Origin: Geodermatophilus telluris | Lineage (GTDB): Bacteria > Actinomycetota > Actinomycetes > Mycobacteriales > Geodermatophilaceae | DNA: 64,000 nt | Reading direction: 5' to 3' | NCBI RefSeq assembly: GCF_900102745.1 | Contig: NZ_FMZF01000001.1 | Location: 62,001-126,000, forward strand | Shown here: one piece after another, positions 17,119 through 26,135 of the stretch | Position numbering within the stretch: the first letter of the stretch is position 1 | Layout of the letters: each line of letters starts with the position of its first letter | Notes under the pieces: model-generated | What the model was told of the DNA's origin: nothing | Database searches by the model: none | Seen by the model: only the letters and a program-made list of their open reading frames with translations | Position numbers and translations under genes: made by a program

Positions 17119-18709
17119 ACTCGACCCCCGCCTGCAGGGGGACCGTGCCGCCGGCGTCGTAGCGGACCACCTCCACCGTGGGGTGGGCACGCGCCAGGTG
17201 GGCGCACAGGGCGTCACCGACCGCGGCGTCCGGGCCGACGAGCAGGGTGGCCATCTCGCCGCCGGCCGACAGCAGCCGGTCGAGCAGGTCGCGGGCGACG
17301 TCGGCGAGGTCGGCACCGACCACCACGACGTCGCCCTCGGCCGAGCCCAGGACGTCGCCGGCGCGGCACGGGCCCGCGCTGGTGAGCGCGTCCTGCGCGG
17401 CGACGGTGACCTCGGCCCAGCGGGTGGCGGCGGCGGCCTCGGCCATGCCGATGACGTCGTCGCCGAAGCGCCGGGCCGGGTCGGCGACGGCGACCGCGGC
17501 CAGCCCCTGCACCGGGGAGCGGGTGGGGACCACGGCCACCTCGCGGCCGGCCTCCCGGGCCCGGACCGCGGCCCGGGCGGCGACGGGGACGAGCGCGGCG
17601 TCGTTGGGCAGCACGACGACGTCGGCGGCCGTGGAGGCGAGGACCTCGGCGAGCACCTCGTCCTCACCGATCCCGGCCGGACCGCCCGCGACCACCCGCA
17701 CGCCCTCGCCGGTGAACAGCGCCGCGGGGCCGTCGCCGGGGACCAGGGCGACCACCGCGCGGCGGCCGGGCACCGGCGCGGCGGGGGGCACCGGCGCGAG
17801 CGGGGTGACGGCGATCCGGTAGGGCCGGCCGGCCTCGATGCCGGCCTCGATGGCCGGCCCGATCTCGCTGGTGTGCACGTGCACGTTCCACTCGCGGCCC
17901 GTGGGGGTGTCGACGCCGACGACCACCAGGCTGTCGCCGAGCGCGGCGAGCCGGGCCTGCAGGCGGGCGACGCCGGCCTCGTCGGCACCGGCGAGCAGGT
18001 ACTGCACCTCGCTGCCGGGACCGGGCGGCGGCTGGTGCGGGGTGTGCGCGGGGTCGCGGCGGCCCGGGCGGCCGGCGGGCAGCGGCGGGCGGGCCGGCTC
18101 GACCCCGGTGACGGTGGCCACCAGCGCGTCGAGGACCAGGCACAGCCCGGCCCCACCGGCGTCGACGACCCCCGCGTCGCGCAGCGCGTCGAGCTGGCCG
18201 GGGGTGTCCGCCAGCGCGGCGCGGGCACCGTCGGCGGTGGCGGCGACCACGTCGGCCAGGCCGGCGCGGCCGGCGGCCACGGCCTCCCCCGCGGCCTCGG
18301 CCCCGGCCCGGGCCACGGTGAGGAACGTGCCCTCCTCGGGGTCGGCGACCGCGGTGTAGGCGGTGTCGGCGGCCTTCTGCAGCGCGGCGGCGAGGGAGGG
18401 GCCGTCGGCGGGCTCCTGGCCGGCGAGGACGTCGGCCAGACCGCGCAGCAGCTGGGCGAGGATGGTGCCGCTGTTGCCGCGCGCGCCGAGGACCGCCCCG
18501 CGGGCGAGCGCCGTCCAGGCGGGCTCGTCGCCGGCCGCCTCCAGCGCTGCGAGGGCCGCCTCGGCGGTGAGCAGCAGGTTGGTGCCGGTGTCGCCGTCGG
18601 GCACCGGGAAGACGTTGAGCTCGTCGAGCCGGTCGCGGCCCGCGGACAGCGCCGTGACCGCGGCCCGGCACCACCGGCCGACCGCGGCGTCGTCGAGCGC
18701 CTGCAGCAC
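17117..18709 (-). CDS. DAK2 (DhaL)-domain kinase, YloV/FakA type
   Basis: A 530-residue protein related to YloV/FakA, whose FakA branch phosphorylates fatty acids bound to FakB/DegV partners. The DhaL nucleotide domain fills residues 1-200 with LNVFPVPDGDTGTNLLLT (Asp ligands for Mg-ATP), GARGNSGTILAQLLRG and DAGGAGLCLVLDAL. The remainder is the long C-terminal part typical of this architecture. Placement beside rpmB and recG is conserved. GTG 18709 gives the family start; the open frame upstream crosses rpmB. No FakB partner is visible in this window. Confidence 0.87.
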   Translation of the reverse strand: MLQALDDAAVGRWCRAAVTALSAGRDRLDELNVFPVPDGDTGTNLLLTAEAALAALEAAGDEPAWTALARGAVLGARGNSGTILAQLLRGLADVLAGQEPADGPSLAAALQKAADTAYTAVADPEEGTFLTVARAGAEAAGEAVAAGRAGLADVVAATADGARAALADTPGQLDALRDAGVVDAGGAGLCLVLDALVATVTGVEPARPPLPAGRPGRRDPAHTPHQPPPGPGSEVQYLLAGADEAGVARLQARLAALGDSLVVVGVDTPTGREWNVHVHTSEIGPAIEAGIEAGRPYRIAVTPLAPVPPAAPVPGRRAVVALVPGDGPAALFTGEGVRVVAGGPAGIGEDEVLAEVLASTAADVVVLPNDAALVPVAARAAVRAREAGREVAVVPTRSPVQGLAAVAVADPARRFGDDVIGMAEAAAATRWAEVTVAAQDALTSAGPCRAGDVLGSAEGDVVVVGADLADVARDLLDRLLSAGGEMATLLVGPDAAVGDALCAHLARAHPTVEVVRYDAGGTVPLQAGVE

Positions 18710-18878
18710 GGCCGGAGGGTACCTGCGGGGAGCGACGGCCCCACCGCGTCGCCGGGACCGGAGCCGCTCCCCGGCCTCGGCGGCACGGCGCGGCGGGGAG
18801 CGGTTAGACTGGCCGACGGTCTTGCGGTCGCCGTCCGTGCGCCGCCGTTTGCTGACGAACTTCTGGGAGTGATCCACC

Positions 18879-19070
18879 GTGGCTGCCGTGTGCGATGTCT
18901 GTGGCAAGGGGCCCGGTTTCGGTATGTCGGTGTCGCACTCGCACCGCCGCACGCCGCGCCGTTGGAACCCGAACATCCAGTCGGTGCGGGCGCTGGTCGC
19001 GCCGGGCAACCGCCGCCGCATCAACGCCTGCACCTCGTGCATCCGCGCGGGCAAGGTCGTCCGCGCCTAG
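18879..19070 (+). CDS. rpmB: 50S ribosomal protein L28 (zinc form)
   Basis: A 63-residue L28 with MAAVCDVCGKGPGFG, HSHRRTPRRWNPNIQ and a C-terminal CTSCIRAGKVVRA. Both CxxC pairs are present, so this is the zinc-binding paralogue. GTG 18879 is preceded by GGGAG at a good distance. It diverges from the DAK2 gene; the 169-base gap contains a possible -10 TAGACT at 18805-18810 but no clear -35. A strong hairpin follows the stop. Confidence 0.97.
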   Translation: MAAVCDVCGKGPGFGMSVSHSHRRTPRRWNPNIQSVRALVAPGNRRRINACTSCIRAGKVVRA

Positions 19071-19082
19071 TCGGCACGGGAC

Positions 19083-19117
19083 GAGGACCCCGGAGGTCGA
19101 CGACCTCCGGGGTCCTC
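19083..19117. terminator. Strong bidirectional terminator after rpmB
   Basis: A perfect inverted repeat of 17 bases per arm (19083-19099 and 19101-19117) around a single base, followed on the plus strand by TCTGC. It lies between the convergent rpmB and kinase-like genes, so it likely serves both. Confidence 0.8.
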
Positions 19118-19136
19118 TGCGCGCCCGGAGCCGGGT

Positions 19137-19763
19137 CTAGCCGCTGATCCCGCGCGCCCGCGCCGCGGTCACGACCAGGTCGACGACGGCGTCCAGCGGC
19201 AGCGCCGTCCCGTCGACGACGAGGTGGTAGTGCCGCGCCGCCGCCGGGTCGCACCGGTAGAAGTGGCGGACGTAGGCCTCGCGCGTGCGGTCGTTGGCCT
19301 GCATCTCCTGCCGCAGCTCGCCCTCGGGGCGGCCGTAGCGCAGCACCGCCGCCCGCAGCCGCGCCTCGGGGGGCCCGTCGAGCCGCACGTGCAGCGCGTC
19401 GGGCCGGTCCCGCAGTACCATCGCGCCGGCCCGGCCGAGCACGACGCCGCCGGCGCCGTCGGCGATCTCGCGCAGCACCCGCTCGGTCTGCTCCCGGTAG
19501 GCCCGCTCGTCGGGCTGCGGGTCGAGCGGGACCACGCCGCCCACGGGGTCGGGCATGGCCCCCAGCGAGGCGACCAGCCGCCACAGGCCGCGCAGCACCC
19601 GCTCGTCGTTGGCCTCGGCGTCGTCCTGCGACACGCCCAGGCGCCCGGCGACCCGCGCCGGGATGGCCCGGTCGTGGAAGGGCAGGCCCAGCCGCTCGGC
19701 CGCCGCCGCCGCCACCTCCGGCCCCCCGGACCCGTACGACGCCGACACCGTCACGATGCCCAC
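19137..19763 (-). CDS. Cytidylate kinase-like protein
   Basis: A 208-residue protein of the cytidylate-kinase-like family: an N-terminal P-loop-like TVSASYGSGGPEVA, FHDRAIPARVAGRLGVS, then VVLGRAGAMVLRD and LHVRLDGPPEARLR. It differs from true Cmk (no full GxxGxGKS/T), so the substrate is unknown. GTG 19763 is supported by GGAGGAG five bases upstream. It overlaps the preceding acetyltransferase by 13 bases and lies in a leftward thiL-GNAT-kinase unit. Confidence 0.8.
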   Translation of the reverse strand: MGIVTVSASYGSGGPEVAAAAAERLGLPFHDRAIPARVAGRLGVSQDDAEANDERVLRGLWRLVASLGAMPDPVGGVVPLDPQPDERAYREQTERVLREIADGAGGVVLGRAGAMVLRDRPDALHVRLDGPPEARLRAAVLRYGRPEGELRQEMQANDRTREAYVRHFYRCDPAAARHYHLVVDGTALPLDAVVDLVVTAARARGISG

Positions 19764-20293
19764 GGCTGCTCCTCCCGCTCCCCGGCCGGCCCGGCCAGCT
19801 GCTTGCCCAGGAACACCGCGCCCTGGCCCCCGGCGTACACGCCGAACCCCGCGACCGGTGCGTAGCCCATCCCCTCGTACAGCGCGATCGCCTCGGGCTG
19901 CCGGTACCCGGTGTTGAGCACCACCGCGCGGTACCCGGCGCGGGCGGCGGACTCCTCCAGCGCGGTCACGACCACCTGGGCGAGCCCGCGGCGGCGGAAG
20001 CCCGGCTCCACGTACACCCGCTTGACCTCCGCCTCGCCGGGCCCCCCCTCGGCGTGCCGGCGCCACGCGCCGCAGCCGGCGGGGACGCCGTCGACCTCGG
20101 CGACGAGGAACACCCCCGCCGGCGGCGCGAACTCGACGGGGTCGACGACGGCCTCGTCGGGCCCGCCGTAGCGCTCGACGTACTCCTGCTGCACCCGGCC
20201 GACCAGCGTGCGGGCCACCGGGTCGTCGTAGGGCACCGCGCGCAGCACGGCGACCGTGCCGTCGCGCAGCCGCGCCTCAGCCGAAGTGGACAT
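19751..20293 (-). CDS. GNAT-family N-acetyltransferase
   Basis: A 180-residue GCN5-related acetyltransferase. The acetyl-CoA site is VKRVYVEPGFRRRGLAQVVV (motif A, R-R-x-G-L/A type), followed by ALEESAARAGYRAVVLNTG and EAIALYEGMGYAPV (motif B). The acceptor substrate is not predictable. ATG 20293 is chosen for its GGGGAGGA ribosome site six bases away, rather than a GTG six codons earlier. It overlaps the end of thiL by 17 bases and the start of the kinase-like gene by 13. Confidence 0.9.
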   Translation of the reverse strand: MSTSAEARLRDGTVAVLRAVPYDDPVARTLVGRVQQEYVERYGGPDEAVVDPVEFAPPAGVFLVAEVDGVPAGCGAWRRHAEGGPGEAEVKRVYVEPGFRRRGLAQVVVTALEESAARAGYRAVVLNTGYRQPEAIALYEGMGYAPVAGFGVYAGGQGAVFLGKQLAGPAGEREEQPWAS

Positions 20294-21311
20294 GTCCGGT
20301 CCTCCCCGCACCCAGTGCCGTCGCGACCTGCGCGGCCGGCTCCCCGCTCACGAACACCCCGGGTTCCCCGGCGCGCACCTCCCCCACCGCCACCCACCCC
20401 GGGGGCAGCGCGGCGCCGCCCGGGAAGGTGGCCAGCAGGGCGTGGTCCTCCCCGCCGGTGAGCACCCACGCCAGCGGGTCGGTGCCCAGCGCGGTGGCCA
20501 CCTGCTGCAGCGGACCCGGCGGTTCGAGCATCGAGCGCACCAGGGCCGCGCGGTCGACGTCGACCACCACGCCGCTGTCGCTGGCCAGGTGCCCGGCGTC
20601 GGCGAGCAGGCCGTCGCTGACGTCGCACATGGCGGTGGCGCCGGCGTCGGCCGCGGCCGGTCCCGCGGCGTAGGGCGGGCTGGGCCGCCGGTGCGCGGTG
20701 ACCGCGGCCAGCGGGCTGCTGAAGCCGCGGCGCAGCACCGCCAGCCCGCAGGCCGACCAGCCCAGCCGCCCCGCGACGGCCAGCACGTCGCCCGGCCGGG
20801 CGCCCGAGCGCAGCACCGGCGCCCGCCCGCCGAGGTCGCCGAGCGCGGTCACCGACAGGACGACCGAGCCGCTGTCGGGGGCGGAGGCGACGGTGTCCCC
20901 GCCGACCACCGCGGCGCCCAGCGGCGCGCACTCGGCGGCCATGCCGGCGGCCACGCCCTCCAGCCACGAGGTGGGCGTGTCCGCGGGGCAGGCCAGCCCG
21001 ACCAGCAGCGCGGTGGCCACCGCGCCCATGGCGGCGACGTCGGCGAGGTTGGCCGCGGCGGCCTTGTGGCCCACGTCCTCGGCCGAGGACCAGTCCCGCC
21101 GGAAGTGGCGGCCCTCGACGAGCACGTCGGTGGTGGCCACCACCCGCCCGTCGGGCACGCGCAGCACCGCCGCGTCGTCGCCCGGCCCCACCTCGGCGGC
21201 CGCCGCCGACCCGGCCCGGGCGACCACCCGGGCGATCACCCCGAACTCCCCGACGACGCGGACGCTGTCGGCCAGGTCCTCGCGCGGGACGAGCGGACGG
21301 GGTCGTGTCAC
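20277..21311 (-). CDS. thiL: Thiamine-monophosphate kinase
   Basis: A 344-residue ATP-dependent kinase converting thiamine phosphate to the diphosphate cofactor. Motifs: GPGDDAAVL (metal/ATP site), TTDVLVEGRHFRRDW, NLADVAAMGA, GGDTVASA, CDVSDGLLADAGHLA and LTGGEDHALLATF. Length is typical. Starts with GTG at 21311, diverging from the small Lrp/AsnC gene across 92 bases; it leads the thiL-GNAT-kinase-like unit. Confidence 0.96.
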   Translation of the reverse strand: MTRPRPLVPREDLADSVRVVGEFGVIARVVARAGSAAAAEVGPGDDAAVLRVPDGRVVATTDVLVEGRHFRRDWSSAEDVGHKAAAANLADVAAMGAVATALLVGLACPADTPTSWLEGVAAGMAAECAPLGAAVVGGDTVASAPDSGSVVLSVTALGDLGGRAPVLRSGARPGDVLAVAGRLGWSACGLAVLRRGFSSPLAAVTAHRRPSPPYAAGPAAADAGATAMCDVSDGLLADAGHLASDSGVVVDVDRAALVRSMLEPPGPLQQVATALGTDPLAWVLTGGEDHALLATFPGGAALPPGWVAVGEVRAGEPGVFVSGEPAAQVATALGAGRTGHVHFG

Positions 21312-21403
21312 CGGGTCCTCCGGGGGGCTGGGGTAGGTTGCGGTCCGATCCGCCCGCCGGTGCCGGACCGGCGCCGGCAGCGCTTCCCGAGGAAGGTCGT
21401 CCC

Positions 21404-21637
21404 GTGGTCCACGCCTACATCCTGATCCAGACCGAAGTCGGCAAGGCCGCCCAGGTGGCGTCGACGATCAGTGAGATCGCCGGCGTGACCAAGGCCGAGG
21501 ACGTCACCGGCCCCTACGACGTCATCGTCCGCGCCGAGGCCGACACCGTCGACGACCTCGGCCGCCTCGTCGTCGCCCGCGTGCAGTCGGTCGACGGCAT
21601 CACGCGCACGCTGACCTGCCCCGTCGTCAACATCTGA
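21404..21637 (+). CDS. Stand-alone Lrp/AsnC ligand-binding domain
   Basis: A 77-residue protein equal to just the RAM (ligand-binding/oligomerisation) domain of Lrp/AsnC regulators: VHAYILIQTEVGKAAQVA, TKAEDVTGPYDVIVRAEAD and VQSVDGITRTLTCPVVN. There is no helix-turn-helix, so it cannot bind DNA by itself in the usual way; small stand-alone forms are common in actinobacteria. GTG 21404 has AGGAAGG seven bases upstream. Its stop overlaps a possible CTG start of the next gene. Confidence 0.9.
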   Translation: MVHAYILIQTEVGKAAQVASTISEIAGVTKAEDVTGPYDVIVRAEADTVDDLGRLVVARVQSVDGITRTLTCPVVNI

Positions 21638-22254
21638 CGCCGCTGAGCGCACCCACCCCGGCCGAGGACGGCGGGACCGGTCCCGCGGCCGCGCCCGACC
21701 GTCGTCCCGACCCGCTGCGCCGGCTGGCGCTGCTCGCGCTGGCCGTCGCCGTCCCGGTGCTGGTCGCGGTGGTCGTGCTGGTCAACGTCCTCGGCGGGGA
21801 CGACGAGGGGGACGGCGGCGGCGCGGTCGCCGACGTGGAGGGCACCACCGACCCGCAGCGGGCCGAGGACCTCCCGCCGCTGCCGGTCGAGGTGCCGGCC
21901 CCCACGCCCGAGGCCGACGCGAACTGCCCGCAGCTGCTGCAGGCGCTGCCGCTGGACCTGCTCGGCGAGCCGGCCCGGCTGGTCGACTCCGACACCCCCT
22001 ACGCCGCCGCGTGGGGCGATCCGCCGGTGGTGCTGGTGTGCGGCGTGCCGCAGCCGGAGGGCCTGGTCCCCGGTGAGGGGCTGTTCACCATCAACGGGGT
22101 GACCTGGTTCGTCGACCAGTCCGACCCCGGCGCCACCGTGTGGACGGCGGTCGACCGCGCGGTGTACGTCGAGGTCAGCCTGCCGCCCGACGTGGACAGC
22201 GCGCCGGTGACCGCGCTCAGCGACGTGCTGGCCGCCACGCTGCCCGCCCGGTAG
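21634..22254 (+). CDS. DUF3515 membrane-anchored protein (probable CTG start)
   Basis: A protein with a charged N-terminus, one membrane helix (LALLALAVAVPVLVAVVVLV), an acidic linker and the DUF3515 domain with two conserved Cys (EADANCPQLLQALP and PPVVLVCGVPQP, likely a disulfide) outside the membrane. Role unknown. The first ATG/GTG/TTG in frame is GTG 21757, which falls inside the membrane helix and would destroy it. Upstream in frame there are only CTG codons, at 21634 (CTGA overlap with the previous stop) and 21643. I favour 21634 because 4-base overlaps are the rule in this window. Product 206 residues, or 165 from the GTG. Confidence 0.75.
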   Translation: MTPLSAPTPAEDGGTGPAAAPDRRPDPLRRLALLALAVAVPVLVAVVVLVNVLGGDDEGDGGGAVADVEGTTDPQRAEDLPPLPVEVPAPTPEADANCPQLLQALPLDLLGEPARLVDSDTPYAAAWGDPPVVLVCGVPQPEGLVPGEGLFTINGVTWFVDQSDPGATVWTAVDRAVYVEVSLPPDVDSAPVTALSDVLAATLPAR

Positions 22255-22255
22255 C

Positions 22256-22912
22256 TCAGGCCAGGGGCAGCCGGTCGAGCTGGGCGAGCACCACCGCGCG
22301 CAGCTCCCCGGTGGCCGCCTCGGTGCTGTCGGCCACCGCGGTCACCGCGACGCTGAACACCCCGTGCGCGCACCAGGCGAACGCGGCCGGGCCGGCGAGG
22401 CGGGTGGCCGGGTCGGCGGCGGGGTCGGCGGCCGGCGCGGTCACGGTGAGCAGGCTGCAGCCCCCGGGGAGGTCGGCGGGGTCGCGGCGCAGCACGCCGT
22501 CGTAGAGCGCCGCGTCGTTGCCGGCCAGGTCCTCGGCGTAGGCGGCCGCGCCGGCGTGCCCGTCGAACTGGTCGACGAACACGCTGGTCATCGGCCCGGT
22601 GGTCGAGCCCCAGAACCGCTCCCAGCCGTACCGGTAGCCGTAGTCGCGCAGCACCGCGCGCTCGCGGGCCGGGTCGTCGGCGTAACCGGCGACGTCGTCG
22701 ACGGTCTTGGCGCCGGCCGGCGGCTGGAGGTCGCCGTCGGGGATGCGCGCCAGGCCCGAGGGCACCCGGGCCAGCACCAGCGCGCCGAGCTCCTCGACGG
22801 TCGCCGGCGTCGCCGTCGCCGGTGCGGGGGTGGCGCTGCCGGCCACCGTCGGCGTGCAGCCGGTGAGGGCCAGCAGGCCCACGGCGAGCGCGGCCGACCG
22901 GCCCGGGTTCAC
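22256..22912 (-). CDS. Predicted lipoprotein coupled to ddl
   Basis: A 218-residue protein with a lipoprotein signal: basic start, hydrophobic core and lipobox ALTGC with Cys19, then a Thr/Ala/Pro-rich linker. The mature part has Cys residues (GGCSLL, AWCAHG) that may pair. Family not recognised. GTG 22912 overlaps the ddl stop (GTGA), so it is translated with ddl, hinting at a cell-wall role (inference). Its stop lies two bases from the convergent DUF3515 stop. Confidence 0.8.
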   Translation of the reverse strand: MNPGRSAALAVGLLALTGCTPTVAGSATPAPATATPATVEELGALVLARVPSGLARIPDGDLQPPAGAKTVDDVAGYADDPARERAVLRDYGYRYGWERFWGSTTGPMTSVFVDQFDGHAGAAAYAEDLAGNDAALYDGVLRRDPADLPGGCSLLTVTAPAADPAADPATRLAGPAAFAWCAHGVFSVAVTAVADSTEAATGELRAVVLAQLDRLPLA

Positions 22913-24057
22913 CGCCGGGTCCGCGCGTCCCCCGGCCGGCCCGCGCGCGCCAGCGCCGAGGCGACCAGCCGGTCCACCAGCTCCGGGTGGTCGACGCCGC
23001 TGGCCGCCCACATCCGCGGGAACATCGAGATGGGCGTGAAGCCCGGCATCGTGTTGACCTCGTTGACCACCAGCCGCTCGGCGCCGTCGGGGCCGGTGCC
23101 GAGGAAGAAGTCCACCCGGGCCAGCCCCTCGCAGTCCAGGGCGAGGTAGGCCCGGCAGGAGGCCTGCTGCACCATCCGGGTCTGCTCGGGCGTGAGGTCG
23201 GCCGGGACGTCGAACTCGACGGCGTCCTCGAGGTACTTGGCGCTGAAGTCGTACCAGTCGGTGCCCGGCCGCAGCCGGATCTCGGCCGGCAGGCTCGCCT
23301 CGGGCGGGCCGCCGTCGCGGCCGGCGAGCACGCCGCACTCGATCTCCCGCCCCGGGACGGCGGCCTCGACGACCACCTTCGGGTCGACGGCGGCGGCGGT
23401 GGCCACGGCCTCCGGGAACTGCGCCCAGTCGGTGACCTTGGTGATGCCGATGCTCGACCCCGCCCGGGAGGGCTTGACGAAGACCGGCAGGCCCAGCCGC
23501 TCGCGGTCGGCCGCGGTGAGGACGTCGGGGTCGGCGCGGAGCGCTCCCCCGGCGTCGCGGAGCACCACGTGGTCGCCCTGGGGCAGCCCGGACGCGGCGA
23601 GGAGCTTCTTGGTGAACTCCTTGTCCATCGACGCGGCGCTGGCGAACACGCCCGACCCGACGTAGGGCAGCCCGCTGGTCTCCAGCAGCCCCTGGACGGT
23701 GCCGTCCTCGCCGTAGGCGCCGTGCAGGACGGGGAAGACGACGTCGACCTCGGTCAGCACGGGGCCGATCGCGGCGGTGGGCTCCAGCACCGCCAGGCCG
23801 CGGCCGGCGGGGTCGCCGACCAGCGAGACCGCCGTCCCCCCGGTGACCTCGGGCAGCCGGCCGCCGTCGATGGCCAGCTGCTGCCCCGCGTCGGGCAGCA
23901 CCCAGCGCCCGTCGCGGGCGATGCCCACCGGCACCACCTCGTAGCGCTCCGGGTCGAGGGCGGCCATGACGCTGCCCGCCGAGACGCAGGAGATGGCGTG
24001 CTCGGCGCTGCGCCCCCCGAACACGACCGCGACGCGCACCTTGCCTGTCCCGCTCAT
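22909..24057 (-). CDS. ddl: D-alanine--D-alanine ligase
   Basis: A 382-residue ATP-grasp ligase making D-Ala-D-Ala for peptidoglycan. Visible are [18 protein letters not shown] (15-32), [35 protein letters not shown] (ATP grasp), the Tyr in WYDFSAKY and the Mg site LARVDFF...[19 protein letters not shown] 24057 is the family start; the open frame extends upstream without homology. Coupled to a downstream lipoprotein gene. The Tyr at the substrate site favours D-Ala over D-lactate. Confidence 0.96.
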   Translation of the reverse strand: MSGTGKVRVAVVFGGRSAEHAISCVSAGSVMAALDPERYEVVPVGIARDGRWVLPDAGQQLAIDGGRLPEVTGGTAVSLVGDPAGRGLAVLEPTAAIGPVLTEVDVVFPVLHGAYGEDGTVQGLLETSGLPYVGSGVFASAASMDKEFTKKLLAASGLPQGDHVVLRDAGGALRADPDVLTAADRERLGLPVFVKPSRAGSSIGITKVTDWAQFPEAVATAAAVDPKVVVEAAVPGREIECGVLAGRDGGPPEASLPAEIRLRPGTDWYDFSAKYLEDAVEFDVPADLTPEQTRMVQQASCRAYLALDCEGLARVDFFLGTGPDGAERLVVNEVNTMPGFTPISMFPRMWAASGVDHPELVDRLVASALARAGRPGDARTRR

Positions 24058-24140
24058 CGCGGCCGACCCTAGTCGACGCCGGGGACGTGTCCCGCGCTCC
24101 GGCAGGACCGCGGCGCGCGGCGTGTGGGACTCTCGTCGCG

Positions 24141-24965
24141 ATGCGGGAGAACGCGGCCCCTCCGGTGGACCCCCGGCCTCCGGCGGCGACGGCACACGAC
24201 GAGGGGCCTGACCAGGGGGGCGCCCCGGCGCGCCGTCACCCGCTCGGGCTGCGGCTGGCCGGTGCCGCGGTGCACGCCTACACGGCGCTGGGCTCGGTGC
24301 TGGCGCTGCTGTTCGTGCTGGCCGCGCTCGAGGGCGAGGTCGAGGCCGCGCTGTGGGTGGGGCTGGCCGCACTGGTGGTCGACGGCACCGACGGGATGCT
24401 GGCCCGGCGCGCGCGGGTCAAGGAGACGATCCCCTGGTTCGACGGCTCGCTGCTGGACAACATCGTCGACTACCTGACCTACGTCTTCGCGCCCGTCGTG
24501 CTGCTGTGGACGATCGGCGCGCTGCCGCACGGGCCGCTGGGGTGGCTGCTCGCCTCGCTGCCGCTGCTGGCCTCGAGCTACCAGTTCTGCCGGGTCGACG
24601 CGAAGACCGACGACCACACCTTCCTCGGCTTCCCGAGCTACTGGAACGTCGTGGCGTTCTACGCGGTGGTGCTCGACCTGTCGCAGGTCGCCGTCGCGGT
24701 CACCCTCGTCGTCTGCTCGGTGCTGGTGTTCGTGCCGGTGCGCTACCTGTACCCGTCCCGGACCGAGGCGCTGTGGCAGGTGAGCATGGCGCTGACCGCC
24801 GTCTGGTTCGTCTGCTACGCCGTGCTGGTCGTCCAGCTGCCCGACCCGAACCCGTTCGTGGTCGCGCTGTCGTTCGCCTACGTCGTCTACTACCTGGCCT
24901 TCAGCGGCTGGCTCACCGCCCGCGCCGCGCACCGCCGCCGCCGGGACGCCCGCGCCGCCGCCTGA
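24141..24965 (+). CDS. pcs: Phosphatidylcholine synthase-type CDP-alcohol phosphotransferase
   Basis: A 274-residue polytopic enzyme with about eight helices after a 35-residue Pro-rich tail. Its active site reads DGMLAR, twelve residues, G-SLL-D-NIV-D, that is D-G-x2-A-R-x12-G-x3-D-x3-D. The x12 spacing is the mark of bacterial phosphatidylcholine synthase (choline + CDP-diacylglycerol); ordinary CDP-alcohol transferases have x8. [16 protein letters not shown] and [21 protein letters not shown] also fit Pcs. Stand-alone gene, divergent from ddl. Choline use is inferred from the motif, not proven. Confidence 0.82.
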   Translation: MRENAAPPVDPRPPAATAHDEGPDQGGAPARRHPLGLRLAGAAVHAYTALGSVLALLFVLAALEGEVEAALWVGLAALVVDGTDGMLARRARVKETIPWFDGSLLDNIVDYLTYVFAPVVLLWTIGALPHGPLGWLLASLPLLASSYQFCRVDAKTDDHTFLGFPSYWNVVAFYAVVLDLSQVAVAVTLVVCSVLVFVPVRYLYPSRTEALWQVSMALTAVWFVCYAVLVVQLPDPNPFVVALSFAYVVYYLAFSGWLTARAAHRRRRDARAAA

Positions 24966-24989
24966 CCCCGGGGCGCCGCGCGCGGGCGG

Positions 24990-26135
24990 TCAGGCGGCGT
25001 CGAGCCCCGCGAGCAGGTCGGCCACCACGTCGGCGGTGTCCTCGATGCCGCAGGAGAACCGCACGAACCCCGCCGGGACGGCGTCCCCGCCCCACTGCGC
25101 CCGCCGGTCGACGGTGCTGTGCACGCCGCCGAAGCTGGTCGCCGCCGCCCACAGCCGGGTGGCGGCCAGGAACCGGCCCACGGCGTCCTCGTCGGCCAGC
25201 TCGGCCGACACCACGCCGTTCGGGCGCAGCATCTGCCGGGTGGCCAGCGCGTGCGAGGGGTCGCCGGGCCGCCAGGGCCAGCGGACGCCGGTGACCGCGG
25301 GGTGGGCGGCCAGCGCCGCCGTCACCGCCTCCGCGGTGGCCGCCTGGCGGGCCAGCCGCAGGTCCAGCGTGCTCATCGACCGGTGGCCCAGCCAGGCGTC
25401 GAAGGCGCCCGGGGTGGCCCCGGTGTGGTCGCGCCAGCCCTTGAGCCGGTCGTACAGCTCGTCGGAGGTGGTGGACACGTGGCCGAGCAGCAGGTCGCTG
25501 TGCCCGGTGAGCGCCTTGGTGTCGGCGCCGACGGTCAGGTCCGCGCCCAGCGCCAGCGGCCGCTGGCCGAGCGGGGTGGCCGTGGTGTTGTCGACCGCGA
25601 GCAGCGCCCCCGCGGCGCGGGTGGCCGCGGCGACGGCGGCGACGTCGCAGACGTCGAGCTGCGGGTTGCTGGGCGTCTCCAGGAGCACCATCCGGGCGCC
25701 CTCGAGGTCCCCGCGCGCGGCGACGTCGGCGATCCCGAGGGTGGGCACGTACTCCACCCGCACGCCGAGGCGCTCGAGCTCGTCGCGGGCCAGCAGCCGG
25801 GTGGCGTAGTAGCCGTCGGCGGGCAGCACCAGCCGGTCGCCGGCCGAGACGAGGGCCATCACCGCCGCGCCGACCGCGGCCATCCCGGTGGCGAAGGACA
25901 GGCAGCGCCCGCCGTCGAGCTCCCCGACCGCCGCCTCGAAGGCGCGGAGGGTGGGGTGCTCGGTGCGCGCGTAGGCGTCGGCGCCGTGGGCGCGGGGCGG
26001 CTGGTCGCCGAGGTGGTAGGGCGCGGCGAACACCGGCGAGGGGCGCAGCGGCGCGCCCGGCACCGGCGGTGGGTCACCGGCGTGCACCGCCCGGGTGCCG
26101 TCCCCCCAGCTCCCGCTCACTCCGGCCCCGCTCAC
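24990..26135 (-). CDS. Cys/Met metabolism PLP-dependent enzyme (cystathionine gamma-lyase-like)
   Basis: A 381-residue fold-type I PLP enzyme. [16 protein letters not shown] binds the phosphate, [12 protein letters not shown] and [17 protein letters not shown] position the ring, and [18 protein letters not shown] holds the Schiff-base Lys. The family includes cystathionine gamma-lyase/synthase and methionine gamma-lyase; sequence alone does not decide. GTG 26135 overlaps the gpsA stop (GTGA) and has GGAGG ten bases upstream; a second GTG five codons on (26120) repeats the same GTGAGCGGG. Confidence 0.88.
   Translation of the reverse strand: MSGAGVSGSWGDGTRAVHAGDPPPVPGAPLRPSPVFAAPYHLGDQPPRAHGADAYARTEHPTLRAFEAAVGELDGGRCLSFATGMAAVGAAVMALVSAGDRLVLPADGYYATRLLARDELERLGVRVEYVPTLGIADVAARGDLEGARMVLLETPSNPQLDVCDVAAVAAATRAAGALLAVDNTTATPLGQRPLALGADLTVGADTKALTGHSDLLLGHVSTTSDELYDRLKGWRDHTGATPGAFDAWLGHRSMSTLDLRLARQAATAEAVTAALAAHPAVTGVRWPWRPGDPSHALATRQMLRPNGVVSAELADEDAVGRFLAATRLWAAATSFGGVHSTVDRRAQWGGDAVPAGFVRFSCGIEDTADVVADLLAGLDAA

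Noticed and set aside
21757-21759. GTG 21757 as start of the DUF3515 gene
   Set aside because: It lies within the membrane helix; the upstream frame is open and encodes a sensible N-terminus, so a CTG start is preferred, though not proven.
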